From: Arsukibacterium tuosuense
GTDB taxonomy: Bacteria; Pseudomonadota; Gammaproteobacteria; Steroidobacterales; GCA-2729495
NCBI GenBank assembly: GCA_945872065.1
Contig: CAMBYH010000009.1
Location: 1-64,000 of the forward strand
Direction of reading: 5' to 3'
Length of the DNA: 64,000 nt
The notes below the pieces were generated by a model that saw nothing but the letters and a program-made list of their open reading frames with translations, did no database searches and had not been told where the DNA came from. This document shows positions 35,086-43,345 of the stretch, in pieces. The position numbers were made by a program, and so were the translations under genes. Position 1 is the stretch's first letter, and the number at the start of each line of letters is the position of its first letter.

Positions 35086-35745
35086 ATGAGCGCAGAGACA
35101 GGAATCGGGCGGTCGCGGCTGTCAAGGCAGTTGCCACTGCTCATCATCGGGGTGATCGTCGCCGCGCTCCTGGCTTATTCGGAGGAAATCCACCGGCAGG
35201 TCGTAACTGTCATTGCGCTTGCGGAGCCCGTGATCGCCACATCGCCTCTGACTGGCGCGGTCGTCTTTGTGCTGCTGGCCGCCCTCTCGGCAATGCTGGT
35301 GTTCTTTTCGGGCCTGCTGCTGGTGCCCATCGGCATCGACGCCTGGGGTCCGCTGGGTTGTTTCGTGTTGCTGTGGAGCGGCTGGTTCCTGGGCGGGGTG
35401 ATCACCTACTCGATTGGCCGGCGCTTCGGGCGCCCCGCCGTCCTGCGGCTGGTATCGGCAGAGAAGATGGCCCGTTACGAGAACCGTATTCCCCAGGCGA
35501 GCTCCTTCCTGGCGGCCCTGCTCACCCAGCTGGTGCTGCCGTCGGACATCTCCGGGTACCTCTTCGGGCTGCTGGGCTACCGGGCACGGGTGTATTTCGG
35601 CAGCCTGGCTCTGGCCGAACTTCCCTACGCGCTCGGCACCGTCTATCTGGGTACTGCCTTCATGGAACGGCAGTATCTTTTGCTGCTGTCCATCGCGGCA
35701 GTGGGCCTGCTGATCTTCGGCATCGTCTGGTTGCGCCGGCCCTGA
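35086..35745 (+). CDS. VTT-domain (TVP38/DedA-like) inner-membrane protein
   Basis: A 219-residue membrane protein with about six helices. It has the VTT (SNARE-associated) core: FFSGLLLVPIGIDAWGPLGCFVLLWSGWFLGGVITYSIGRRFGRP and, later, a reentrant LTQLVLPSDISGYLFGLLGYRARVYFGSLALAELPYALGTVYLG. The family acts in membrane-lipid flipping or homeostasis. ATG 35086 is used; the nearest GGGAGGG is about 15 bases upstream, rather far. It is divergent from trmO with a 69-base gap. Confidence 0.83.
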   Translation: MSAETGIGRSRLSRQLPLLIIGVIVAALLAYSEEIHRQVVTVIALAEPVIATSPLTGAVVFVLLAALSAMLVFFSGLLLVPIGIDAWGPLGCFVLLWSGWFLGGVITYSIGRRFGRPAVLRLVSAEKMARYENRIPQASSFLAALLTQLVLPSDISGYLFGLLGYRARVYFGSLALAELPYALGTVYLGTAFMERQYLLLLSIAAVGLLIFGIVWLRRP

Positions 35746-35785
35746 CCATCGGGGTCACACCGCGACCTTGTGGCATGCGGCCGGC

Positions 35786-36790
35786 CTAACTCCAGAACCC
35801 GGACACCCGCTCGAAGAGCCAGTAGCTGGCGAGCGCGCCAATGGCGTAGGCAGGCACCGGCGTCAGGCGGGCGAGGTCGAAGCGCCCTGCCAGCAGCTTG
35901 GCCAGCAGCCTGTAGGTCGCCAGCACCGCCACGATGAACAGCACCTGCCCGACTTCGACGCCGATGTTGAAGAACAGCAGGGCCAGCGGAATCGAATTCT
36001 CCGGCAGACCGACTTCTGCCAGCGCGCCGGCGAAACCCAGCCCGTGCAGCAGCCCGAAGGCAAAGGCCACGACCCAGGGGCTGCGGGCCGTCAGCCCTTC
36101 CCGCCCCTGCCGCTGATGGATGATCTCACTGGCGACAAACACGATGGACAGCGCGATGCTGGCTTCCACCGGCGGCCCGGGCCCGTGCAGCACGCCCAGA
36201 GTGGCCAGGCTGAGGGTGATCGAGTGGGCCACTGTGAAGGCGGTGACGGTGACCAGCAGGCGCCGGGTGGATTTCACGATCATCACGAGAGCCAGCACGA
36301 ACAGCAGGTGATCGAAGCCGAGCAGGATGTGCCCGATACCGATGCTGACGTAGGTGCTGGCCACCTCATAAGGGCCAGGACTGGCCCTGGCGGTGAAGCC
36401 TGGCTGCCCCGGCAGGATGCGCTCGAGTTGCACGCTGCCGTCCAGACGTTCCAGCCGCACCAGGATATCGATGCGCGTTTCTGTCAGCCCGGGAAACTGG
36501 ATCGTCTTGCCGTTGAGGCCGCCGGGAACAGTGATTCCCCAGCGCTGGCGCAGCGTGCCGGCGGCGAAGCTGCTGCGCCGGCTGCCCTGCTCCGTGACTC
36601 CCGCCGGAAATGCAGGACGGACTTTCAGCGGCGTGTTTTCGTCGAGCGCCGGGGATTTCCACAGGACATCGTAGGATTCGGCGCCGGTCTGGGTCAGCTG
36701 CAGGTAAGCCGGCCGGAACTCGTCGGCATGTGCGGGCAACGCACAGGCCACCAGCAGGATCGCGAACAGTGCGAGTGCGCGGCGCCTCAT
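35786..36790 (-). CDS. HupE/UreJ-like membrane protein
   Basis: A 334-residue protein with a signal peptide (ALALFAILLVACALPAHA), a periplasmic domain of about 130 residues and seven C-terminal helices of the HupE/UreJ_2 type. The motif STYVSIGIGHILLGFDHLLFVLALV and the later FTVAHSITLSLATLG and GFGLLHGLGFAGAL carry the conserved His-rich helices that bind nickel or cobalt in HupE/UreJ. No urease or hydrogenase gene is nearby, so the metal role is unproven. ATGA overlap with the parvulin gene. Confidence 0.88.
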   Translation of the reverse strand: MRRRALALFAILLVACALPAHADEFRPAYLQLTQTGAESYDVLWKSPALDENTPLKVRPAFPAGVTEQGSRRSSFAAGTLRQRWGITVPGGLNGKTIQFPGLTETRIDILVRLERLDGSVQLERILPGQPGFTARASPGPYEVASTYVSIGIGHILLGFDHLLFVLALVMIVKSTRRLLVTVTAFTVAHSITLSLATLGVLHGPGPPVEASIALSIVFVASEIIHQRQGREGLTARSPWVVAFAFGLLHGLGFAGALAEVGLPENSIPLALLFFNIGVEVGQVLFIVAVLATYRLLAKLLAGRFDLARLTPVPAYAIGALASYWLFERVSGFWS

Positions 36791-37647
36791 CTGGCAGCCG
36801 CTTCGTCGTTATCGCCGTCAATCACCACGGCGTAGTCCTTGCGCAGCCGTGCATAGTTGCTGGCCAGTGCGGCTTCCCGCTGGTCGTTCTCCCACTCACG
36901 AGTGACGGCCTTGCGGGCCTCGTCCAGGGAGGGCAGATAGCCCGGCTTGCGCGCGCTGATGCGGACCAGATGCAGGCCGAAACCCGAAGGCACCGGTCCA
37001 GCCCACTGCCCCACCGGCGCGGACTCCAGTGCTTTGCCGAACTCCTCACCAAAGTCCCGGACCACCAGGTCCAGCGGCAGCTGGTCAACGCGGGCGGGCA
37101 GCATGCTGCCCCTGCCCTGGGATTCGGGCGTGGCGCCCTTGGTCAGCGCGGCAAGCGACGCTGTTACCGCCGACTCGAGCTGATCGCCATAGCGGGCCGG
37201 ATCGAAGAACACCTGATCGAAGCTGAGCACCGGCGGCATCCGGAATTTGGCAGCGTTCTTGCTCAGGTAGTCAGTCAGCTGCGTGTCGCTCGCCCCGCGG
37301 GAGCTACCCTCCTCTTCAATCAGCACTTCCAGCTTCTGGCGCACCCGGCGCTTGATCACCGGATCATCCTTGACGAGGCCAAGGGCGACACCTTCACGAA
37401 ACAGGATTTCGTCCCGCACATAACTGTCGACCAGTCCGTTCAGCTCAACGGCTGTCGGCGGCCGGGACCAGGTCGCCTGGAACTGGGTGGCGAGGCCCGC
37501 GATCACCCCGCGACTGACGGTAACTCGATTGCCGTCAGCGGACGTGGGCGCCACCTTGCCGTAGAGCAGGAACAGCAGGAGGCCTAAGAGCAGAAAGTGC
37601 AGCAGCGGCTCCTTCAGCAGCGCGGTGATTTTCAAACCCGGCTCCAC
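36787..37647 (-). CDS. Membrane-anchored parvulin-like peptidyl-prolyl isomerase
   Basis: A 286-residue protein with an N-terminal anchor (LLHFLLLGLLLFLLYG), a SurA/PpiD-like helical region (YVRDEILFREGVALGLVKDDPVIKRRVRQKLE) and a PpiC rotamase-like segment (FGEEFGKALESAPVGQWAGPVPSGFGLHLVRI). It probably helps fold envelope proteins, perhaps the adjacent HupE-like protein. GTG 37647 gives the frame shown; TTG 37635, with GGAG five bases upstream, is an equally good start. The preceding terminator separates it from the DUF3604 genes. Confidence 0.88.
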   Translation of the reverse strand: MEPGLKITALLKEPLLHFLLLGLLLFLLYGKVAPTSADGNRVTVSRGVIAGLATQFQATWSRPPTAVELNGLVDSYVRDEILFREGVALGLVKDDPVIKRRVRQKLEVLIEEEGSSRGASDTQLTDYLSKNAAKFRMPPVLSFDQVFFDPARYGDQLESAVTASLAALTKGATPESQGRGSMLPARVDQLPLDLVVRDFGEEFGKALESAPVGQWAGPVPSGFGLHLVRISARKPGYLPSLDEARKAVTREWENDQREAALASNYARLRKDYAVVIDGDNDEAAAR

Positions 37648-37648
37648 A

Positions 37649-37681
37649 TAAAAATGCGGCGGAGCTCGAGGCTCCGCCGCA
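37649..37681 (-). terminator. Rho-independent terminator after the DUF3604 genes
   Basis: Inverted repeat with 11-base arms TGCGGCGGAGC (37655-37665) and GCTCCGCCGCA (37671-37681), loop of five bases, followed on the minus strand by TTTTTAT. It lies 29 bases after the stop of the first DUF3604 gene and ends that transcript. The T-tract runs right up to the start of the parvulin gene. Confidence 0.88.
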
Positions 37682-37710
37682 GAGGGGTACGCGAATCGAT
37701 CAGCCCGACA

Positions 37711-39609
37711 TCAGTTTGGCGTGTACCAGATCGGCGAGGTAAAGGCGCGCTCCTGATGGATCATGGCGACATTCTTCGCCATCGAGACCTTGTAGCGCAC
37801 CGCATCGTAGGCCGTCCACCGGGGCGTCGGGATTTCCAGGACGCGGACGTAGTAGACGGCCTTGAGCTTTGCATCGAACTCGGGATCACTCCAGCTGGTC
37901 ACCAGTTCCGGGGCACCGATGCTGTTGACGTAGGTGGCCGTCTTCAGGTCCACCGTATTGCCCACTGGCGGCAACTTGCCACTGGCATCCGGTTTGCGGT
38001 CACCTGCCCATTTCACGTCAAAAACCTTTTCCTGCGTCTGGCCATCAGCGCCCAGCCAGCCCTTGATGACCTGCACGCGATCAAGATTGGCGCCGTCTGG
38101 ATCCTTCAGCGCGGCTATCAGGAAGACGGGGGCCTTGCCCTCGGGGGCGGCCTTCAGGTCGCCACCCATGGGCACACCCTTGGTATAGCCGGCTTTCACC
38201 AGGTCGGGGGTATCGCTGTCCGCAAGGTCGAAGCCACCGAAAAACCGCACTTTCATGCGCGGACCGGTGGTTGCGTAGGTTTCCTTGCGCTTCATCGCAT
38301 CCCACAGCGCTTCGCGGGTATTGGCGGTGGCCCACACCCCCATCCAGCCCGCTGCGGCCTGCTCCCAGCCGTACATCGCGCCCGGTTTGCCCGCGCCGAC
38401 AATCGCGGGCTTCCAGCGCGTTGGCGAGGGCTCCACAGTCTTGAACTTACCCCAGAAATTGTCATCGTCCGCCGTGGTAAGCCCCGTGTGCGTATCGGTA
38501 GCGCCGTTCGCGCCGTACTTGAAGGGATTGGCGCCAAGCATCGCTTCCAGGCGCAAACCGGACTTCAGGGCCTCGCGCCAGTATTCGGCGCGGTACATTC
38601 CCGGAGTTTTGGCATTGCCATTGAGATTGCCCCGGTCCCACAAATCCCAGCTGGCGAATTCATCCTCCGGCGACAGGCTTGGCTGACTCTCGCTCTGCCC
38701 CTTGATCTGGGTCACTTCGTACAGCGGCTCCCATTTCTGGCGCGCCTCGGCGTAACCCTTGGTCAGCGGACCACCGGTGAAGGTGGTCTCCTCGAACATG
38801 CGGCCGTTCGACAGATTGCCATTGTGAGGAATGGCAAGAAGCCGGCCGCCGGTTTTCGCCTCGTATTTTTCCATCCATTCCCAGAGTTCTTCCGGGTCCT
38901 GGGTCTGGAAGGTCGTCAATGGCAGCTCCTGACCCGCCTTGTCGGCACCGTCGCGGTAGATAACATTGCGATGCAGGTTGTCACCACCGCCGGCGTTGAC
39001 CGTCCACTCGTAGCCGATCAAGGCGCTGAACTTGCCGGGGTTGTTGTATTTATCCGCAATCCGGATGGTCTTTTCCCAGGCCGTCACCATCCACTTTGGA
39101 TCCATGACCTGCTTCGGCAACTTGCCGTTCGACTGCAAGTCGATCAATTCGAACGTGGCGGCCGCTGACTTCGCCTCGTCGGTGCCACTCATGGCCTCAT
39201 ACATCCGCTTCAGGAACGGCTCGGCAATCATCTCGGGGTTACCGGCGCGGATCTCATTGATGGTGCCCATGCCATCGGAATGGTCGGTAATCACCATCCA
39301 GTCGAGCGGCCGCTTGAGCCTGGCCATCTGACCCGTGTTGGACTTCACCTCATCACCGCGGGCGAAGCGGAAGGCGTCTTCCGGCGAGGTGACGGCGCCG
39401 TCGAGTCCCGCATCCGCCGACCAGCCGGTGTGGACGTGGGTATCGCCCCAGTACACGTTCTCCGGGTACGGGGTGGCGGCCGGCTCTGTTGCCGCCGCCG
39501 GAGCAGCGGGCGGCGGCGTCGCGACCACCGGGTCCTGCTTGCTGCAGGCGGCGAGGGCTGCGGCGCCCAGGGTCACGACGATGAGTACGGAGAGGCTGTT
39601 GGTCTTCAT
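37711..39609 (-). CDS. DUF3604 lipoprotein, copy A
   Basis: A 632-residue lipoprotein (signal VVTLGAAALAAC). DUF3604 proteins have a PHP-like metallohydrolase start, here VYWGDTHVHTGWSADAG, with other ligand-like sites in VITDHSDGMG, IPHNGNLSNG and GATDTHTGL. The C-terminal part (WAGDRKPDASGKLPPVGNTVDL, YVRVLEIPTPRWTAYDAV) is shared with copy B. The enzymatic activity of the family is not established. It follows copy B by 31 bases, and a strong terminator lies downstream. Confidence 0.92.
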   Translation of the reverse strand: MKTNSLSVLIVVTLGAAALAACSKQDPVVATPPPAAPAAATEPAATPYPENVYWGDTHVHTGWSADAGLDGAVTSPEDAFRFARGDEVKSNTGQMARLKRPLDWMVITDHSDGMGTINEIRAGNPEMIAEPFLKRMYEAMSGTDEAKSAAATFELIDLQSNGKLPKQVMDPKWMVTAWEKTIRIADKYNNPGKFSALIGYEWTVNAGGGDNLHRNVIYRDGADKAGQELPLTTFQTQDPEELWEWMEKYEAKTGGRLLAIPHNGNLSNGRMFEETTFTGGPLTKGYAEARQKWEPLYEVTQIKGQSESQPSLSPEDEFASWDLWDRGNLNGNAKTPGMYRAEYWREALKSGLRLEAMLGANPFKYGANGATDTHTGLTTADDDNFWGKFKTVEPSPTRWKPAIVGAGKPGAMYGWEQAAAGWMGVWATANTREALWDAMKRKETYATTGPRMKVRFFGGFDLADSDTPDLVKAGYTKGVPMGGDLKAAPEGKAPVFLIAALKDPDGANLDRVQVIKGWLGADGQTQEKVFDVKWAGDRKPDASGKLPPVGNTVDLKTATYVNSIGAPELVTSWSDPEFDAKLKAVYYVRVLEIPTPRWTAYDAVRYKVSMAKNVAMIHQERAFTSPIWYTPN

Positions 39610-39640
39610 AAGCCGCCTTTAGTGATTTCGACGTTCAGTT

Positions 39641-41575
39641 CTAATTCGGCGCGTACCAGATGGGCGAACTCCACGCCCGCTCCTGGATAGTCGCCGGCAC
39701 CTTGGTCAGCGGCGGCATGTTCAGCCGGGCCGCATCGTAGGTGTTCCACCGCGGCGTCGGAATCTCGAGCACGCGGGCATAGTAGAAGGCGCGCTCGCCG
39801 GGCTTGAACTCCGGATCGGTCCAGCCGGTGGCGAGTTGCGGGGCACCGATGGCGTCAGTGTAGGTCGCGGTCTTCAGGTCAACCGTGTTGCCCACGGGCG
39901 GCAGCTTGCCATCGGCGCCGATCCTCCGGTCGCCGGACCAGGCGACATCAAAGATCTTCTCGTGCTGCTTGCCGGCCGCGTCGAGCCAGCCCTTGACGAT
40001 CTGGACACGGTCCAGGTTACCGCTCTTGGGGTCCTTCATCGCCATGACGAGGAAGGTGGGCGACTTGCCCGCGACCGGCTTCAGGTCGCCGCCCATCGGC
40101 ACACCCTTGGCGTAGGCGACCTTCACGAAGTCCGGCTGGTTCACGTCGTCCGCCGCGTAGTCGAAGCTGCCGAAGAAGCGCACCTTCATCATCGGGCCCG
40201 AGGTGCCGAAGGTCTCCTTGCGTTGCATGGCATCCCAGATCGCCTCCCGGGTGTTCTGGGGGGCCCAGACGCCGGCCAAACCACCCGAACTGAACTCCTG
40301 GATCTGCTGGATCTGGCCCGCCGGCGCACCGGGGACGCCGGTCAGTCGTTCCTTCGCATTGTTCTCGAAGGCGAACTTGCCGGTGAAGTTGAACTCCTCG
40401 TTAGTAGCCGCCGCATTGTGGGTGTCGGTATCGCCTATGAAGCCGTACTTGAACGGGTTGCCCGCGCCGGCCGACGCCTGGCTCATGCCATCCAGCAGGG
40501 CCTGGCGGGCGTAGCTGCCCTTGGCACGAGTGGGCCGCTCGAAGTCCGCTGAGAGCGTGTAGTTCCACAACTCGAAACCGGCGAACTCGTCGGTCGGCGA
40601 CAGCTCCGGCGTGGTTTCCGAGGTGCCCTTGATCTGTGTGATCTCATACAGCGGCTCGTTGGCGGCGCGAGTCTGGTTGTAGGCCGCATCGATGGGCTTC
40701 CCATCCCGCTTCACCAGATCGAACATCAGGCCGTCGCTGGCGTTGCCATTGTGGGGAATCGCGAAGAGCGTCGCCCCCTTGGCGCGCTGGTCGTCCATCC
40801 ACTTCCACAGCACCTCCGGATCATCGGAGTCGAGCGCCGACAGAACCAGGTCGGGCAACGATTTGGTATCGCGGAAGACAACGACACGGTGCAGGTTGCG
40901 TTTCTGCGGGTTCGAGGTCCACTCAAAGCCGGCAAAGGTCGTGAACTTCCCGGGGACGTAGTTGGCCTCCGCCGCCTTGACGATATCGGCCCAGACGGTG
41001 CGCGCCAGCGCCGGATCGCTCAATTGTGGGTCACGCTTGCCCTCGCTCATATCGCGGAGGATCTTGGCAAAAGTCTGGATGCGCACATTGGCATCGGGCG
41101 ACGTAACGCCCTTGGCAAGTTCCGTCTTGCTGATGGGGTTCTCCGGGTTGGTCATCTGGTTGAACACCCCCATGTACTCCGCATGGTCGGCCACCATATA
41201 GAAGTCCAGCGGGGTCTTGATCTGCATCTCCGGCCCGCCGCTGCCGGTGATCGCCTTGCCCTGGGCCCAGGCATAGGCATCCATGGGCGTGGTTTTGGAG
41301 CCATTGGTCAGCGCGTCAAAGGACCAGCCCGTGTGCACGTGGACGTCGCCGAAGTAGGCGTTGTTCTCCGGGTTCGTTGGCGGCAGAGCCGCTGCGGGTG
41401 CAGGCGGTGGGGTTGCAGAGTCCGGTGCCGGAGGAGTGGCAGGCGGCGGCGAGCAGCCCGCCAGGCCCAGCGCGAGAGTCAGGCCTGTGAGCAGGGCTGT
41501 GAGCAGGGCTGTGGATTGCAGAGCGCTGGATTGCAGGGCGCTGGATTGCAGGGCGCTGCGGGTTATCGCTGACAT
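39641..41575 (-). CDS. DUF3604 lipoprotein, copy B
   Basis: A 644-residue paralogue of copy A: AYFGDVHVHTGWSFDALT, VADHAEYMG, IPHNGNASDG, GDTDTHNAA and the same C-terminal WSGDRRIGADGKLPPVGNTVDL. ATG 41575 (GGAGAG about 8 bases upstream) starts a lipoprotein signal ending GLALAGC-type (LGLAGC). The n-region is unusual: SALQSSALQSSALQSTALLTALLTG is encoded by two arrays of short DNA repeats. Tandem duplication with copy A is evident from the matching architecture. Confidence 0.92.
   Translation of the reverse strand: MSAITRSALQSSALQSSALQSTALLTALLTGLTLALGLAGCSPPPATPPAPDSATPPPAPAAALPPTNPENNAYFGDVHVHTGWSFDALTNGSKTTPMDAYAWAQGKAITGSGGPEMQIKTPLDFYMVADHAEYMGVFNQMTNPENPISKTELAKGVTSPDANVRIQTFAKILRDMSEGKRDPQLSDPALARTVWADIVKAAEANYVPGKFTTFAGFEWTSNPQKRNLHRVVVFRDTKSLPDLVLSALDSDDPEVLWKWMDDQRAKGATLFAIPHNGNASDGLMFDLVKRDGKPIDAAYNQTRAANEPLYEITQIKGTSETTPELSPTDEFAGFELWNYTLSADFERPTRAKGSYARQALLDGMSQASAGAGNPFKYGFIGDTDTHNAAATNEEFNFTGKFAFENNAKERLTGVPGAPAGQIQQIQEFSSGGLAGVWAPQNTREAIWDAMQRKETFGTSGPMMKVRFFGSFDYAADDVNQPDFVKVAYAKGVPMGGDLKPVAGKSPTFLVMAMKDPKSGNLDRVQIVKGWLDAAGKQHEKIFDVAWSGDRRIGADGKLPPVGNTVDLKTATYTDAIGAPQLATGWTDPEFKPGERAFYYARVLEIPTPRWNTYDAARLNMPPLTKVPATIQERAWSSPIWYAPN
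41485..41557. repeat. Short tandem repeats within the signal peptide of DUF3604 copy B
   Basis: Three copies of a 15-base unit GGATTGCAG(A/G)GCGCT at 41513-41557, and two copies plus a partial of a 12-base unit CTGTGAGCAGGG at 41485-41508. On the minus strand they encode SALQS and LLTA/LLTG repeats. Both unit lengths are multiples of three, so slippage changes length without breaking the frame. Confidence 0.85.
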
Positions 41576-41655
41576 GGCATCTCTCCGGATGGCGGAATGT
41601 TGTTCCAAATGATGTATCAAAGCGGCAAGCCGGGCCAGAGGGTCCGGGAACCCGT

Positions 41656-43345
41656 TTACGGACTGCGGGGCGATTGCAGACTGTCTACCGCGGCACCGAC
41701 GCTGTAGAAGCACAAGCCCTGCTCCGTCTCTGCCAGTTCCCAGCCGCGTCCCAGGCGTTCCCGGACAGGGCCCACCAGGCCGGCAATGAGCAGGCGAGTG
41801 CCCCGGGCCCGGAGCTGTTCGTGAATCTCGCCAATGGCCTCGCAGCCTGACAGGTCCAGATCCGCAATCGCCGCCGCATCCAGGACGAACGCGTTCAGGG
41901 GCTCCGGCGCCGCCTCAATCAGTTCCTCGATGCGGTCCCGGAAGCGCCCGCAGTTGGCAAAAAACAGGGGGCTGGAAAAGCGATACACGATGGCACCGGG
42001 AACCGGCGTGGCCTCGGGGTGGCGCGTCGTATCCTTATAGGTGTCGTCCCCTACCAGTCCCAGCACGGCGTCGTCGGGAAACGCCAGCGCCTGTACCAGC
42101 AGGACCAGGGACAGCACGACGCCGATGCCGATACCCTCCAGCACCCCCATGCCGGCCACGCCCACCAGCGTGAGCAACGCGGTTCCAAAGCCAGGGCGGC
42201 GAAAGTGCCAGAGGCGCCGGAACTCCCCAAAGTCGCAGAGGCTCCAGGCGGCCGCCAGCAGGATGCCGCCGAGGGCGGCCTGAGGCAGCAACGCCAGGAA
42301 CCCCGTCAGGAACAGCATCACGCCGGCCACCACCAGCGCCGCGATGATCGACGTCACCTGGGTACGGCTGCCAGTGGCCTCAGCCACTGCCGTGCGGGAC
42401 CCGCTGCCGCTGACTGGCAAGCCCTGGGTCAGGCCCGACACGATATTGCCGACGCCGAGCGCCAGCAGTTCCTGGCTGGCATCAATCCGATAGCGATTGC
42501 GGGAGGCCGAAGCCCCGGGCCGTCACGATGGTGTCGGAGAAGGCCACCAGGGCCGCTGCGAAGGCGATGGGCAGCAGTGCCTCGACATCGTGGATGCTGA
42601 AGACCAGCAGCTGCAGGCGCGGGAGGCCCGAAGGTATCGCGCCAACCACGGCGACGCCGGCCCCCTCGAGGCCAAAGAGCGTGACGGCGAGGAGCGCCAG
42701 CGCCAGCGCGACGATCTGGCCCGGAACCCTCGGCAGCCAGCGGCGACAGGCAAGAATGACCCCGAAGGAGCCCGCGCCGATCGCCAGAGTGATGGCATGG
42801 GTGGCGCCGAGACTGCGCAGCACCGTCAGCAACTGCTCGACCGCGGTCTCCCCGCCCCCGGGTACGCCCAGGATCTTCGGCAGTTGGCCGACAGCGATCA
42901 CCAGAGCGAGACCGTGCATGAAGCCCGTGATGACCGACTTCGACAGAAAATCGGCCATGAAGCCAAAGCGTAGCAGCGCTCCCGCGATGCAGATGACGCC
43001 AACGAGCAGCGCGAGGACGACCGCCAGCAGGGCCAGCCGGCCAGCGTCGCCGGCGGCCAGTGGCGCGACGCTGATCGCCACGAGGGCCGCCATCGACGCA
43101 TCGGGGCCGATGATCAGCTGGCGCGAACTGCCAAACAGTGCGTAGGCAATGAGGGGCAGCATCCCCGCGTACAGGCCGGCGAGGGGCACACCGGCCAGGG
43201 CGCCGAAGGCGAGGCCGACCGGCACCATGACGGCGCCCAGGGTGATGCCCGCTGCAAGATCATTGGGTAACCAGGCCAGCCGGTAGGAGCGCAGCATCTG
43301 GAGGCCGGGAACCCAGCGCGCCAGGGCTCCGGTGACGCTGGCCAT
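41656..43345 (-). pseudogene. SulP-family anion transporter with STAS domain, frameshifted
   Basis: Two adjacent frames make one SulP protein. The N-part (42482-43345) has the transporter helices and ends ...SDTIVTARGFG before going out of frame. The C-part continues RNRYRIDASQELLALGVGNIVSGLTQGLPVSGSGSRTAV, further helices and a C-terminal STAS domain (YRFSSPLFFANCGRFRDRI, FVLDAAAIADLDLSGCEAI). Removing one of the two C bases at 42507-42508 restores GF-ASRNRYRIDASQ, the normal family sequence. It is either a genuine single-base mutation or a sequencing error. The start (ATG 43345) overlaps the patatin stop. Confidence 0.87.

Noticed and set aside
37597-39168. 523-residue plus-strand frame opposite DUF3604 copy A
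   Set aside because: Antisense shadow. The minus-strand product has a lipobox and conserved DUF3604 motifs.
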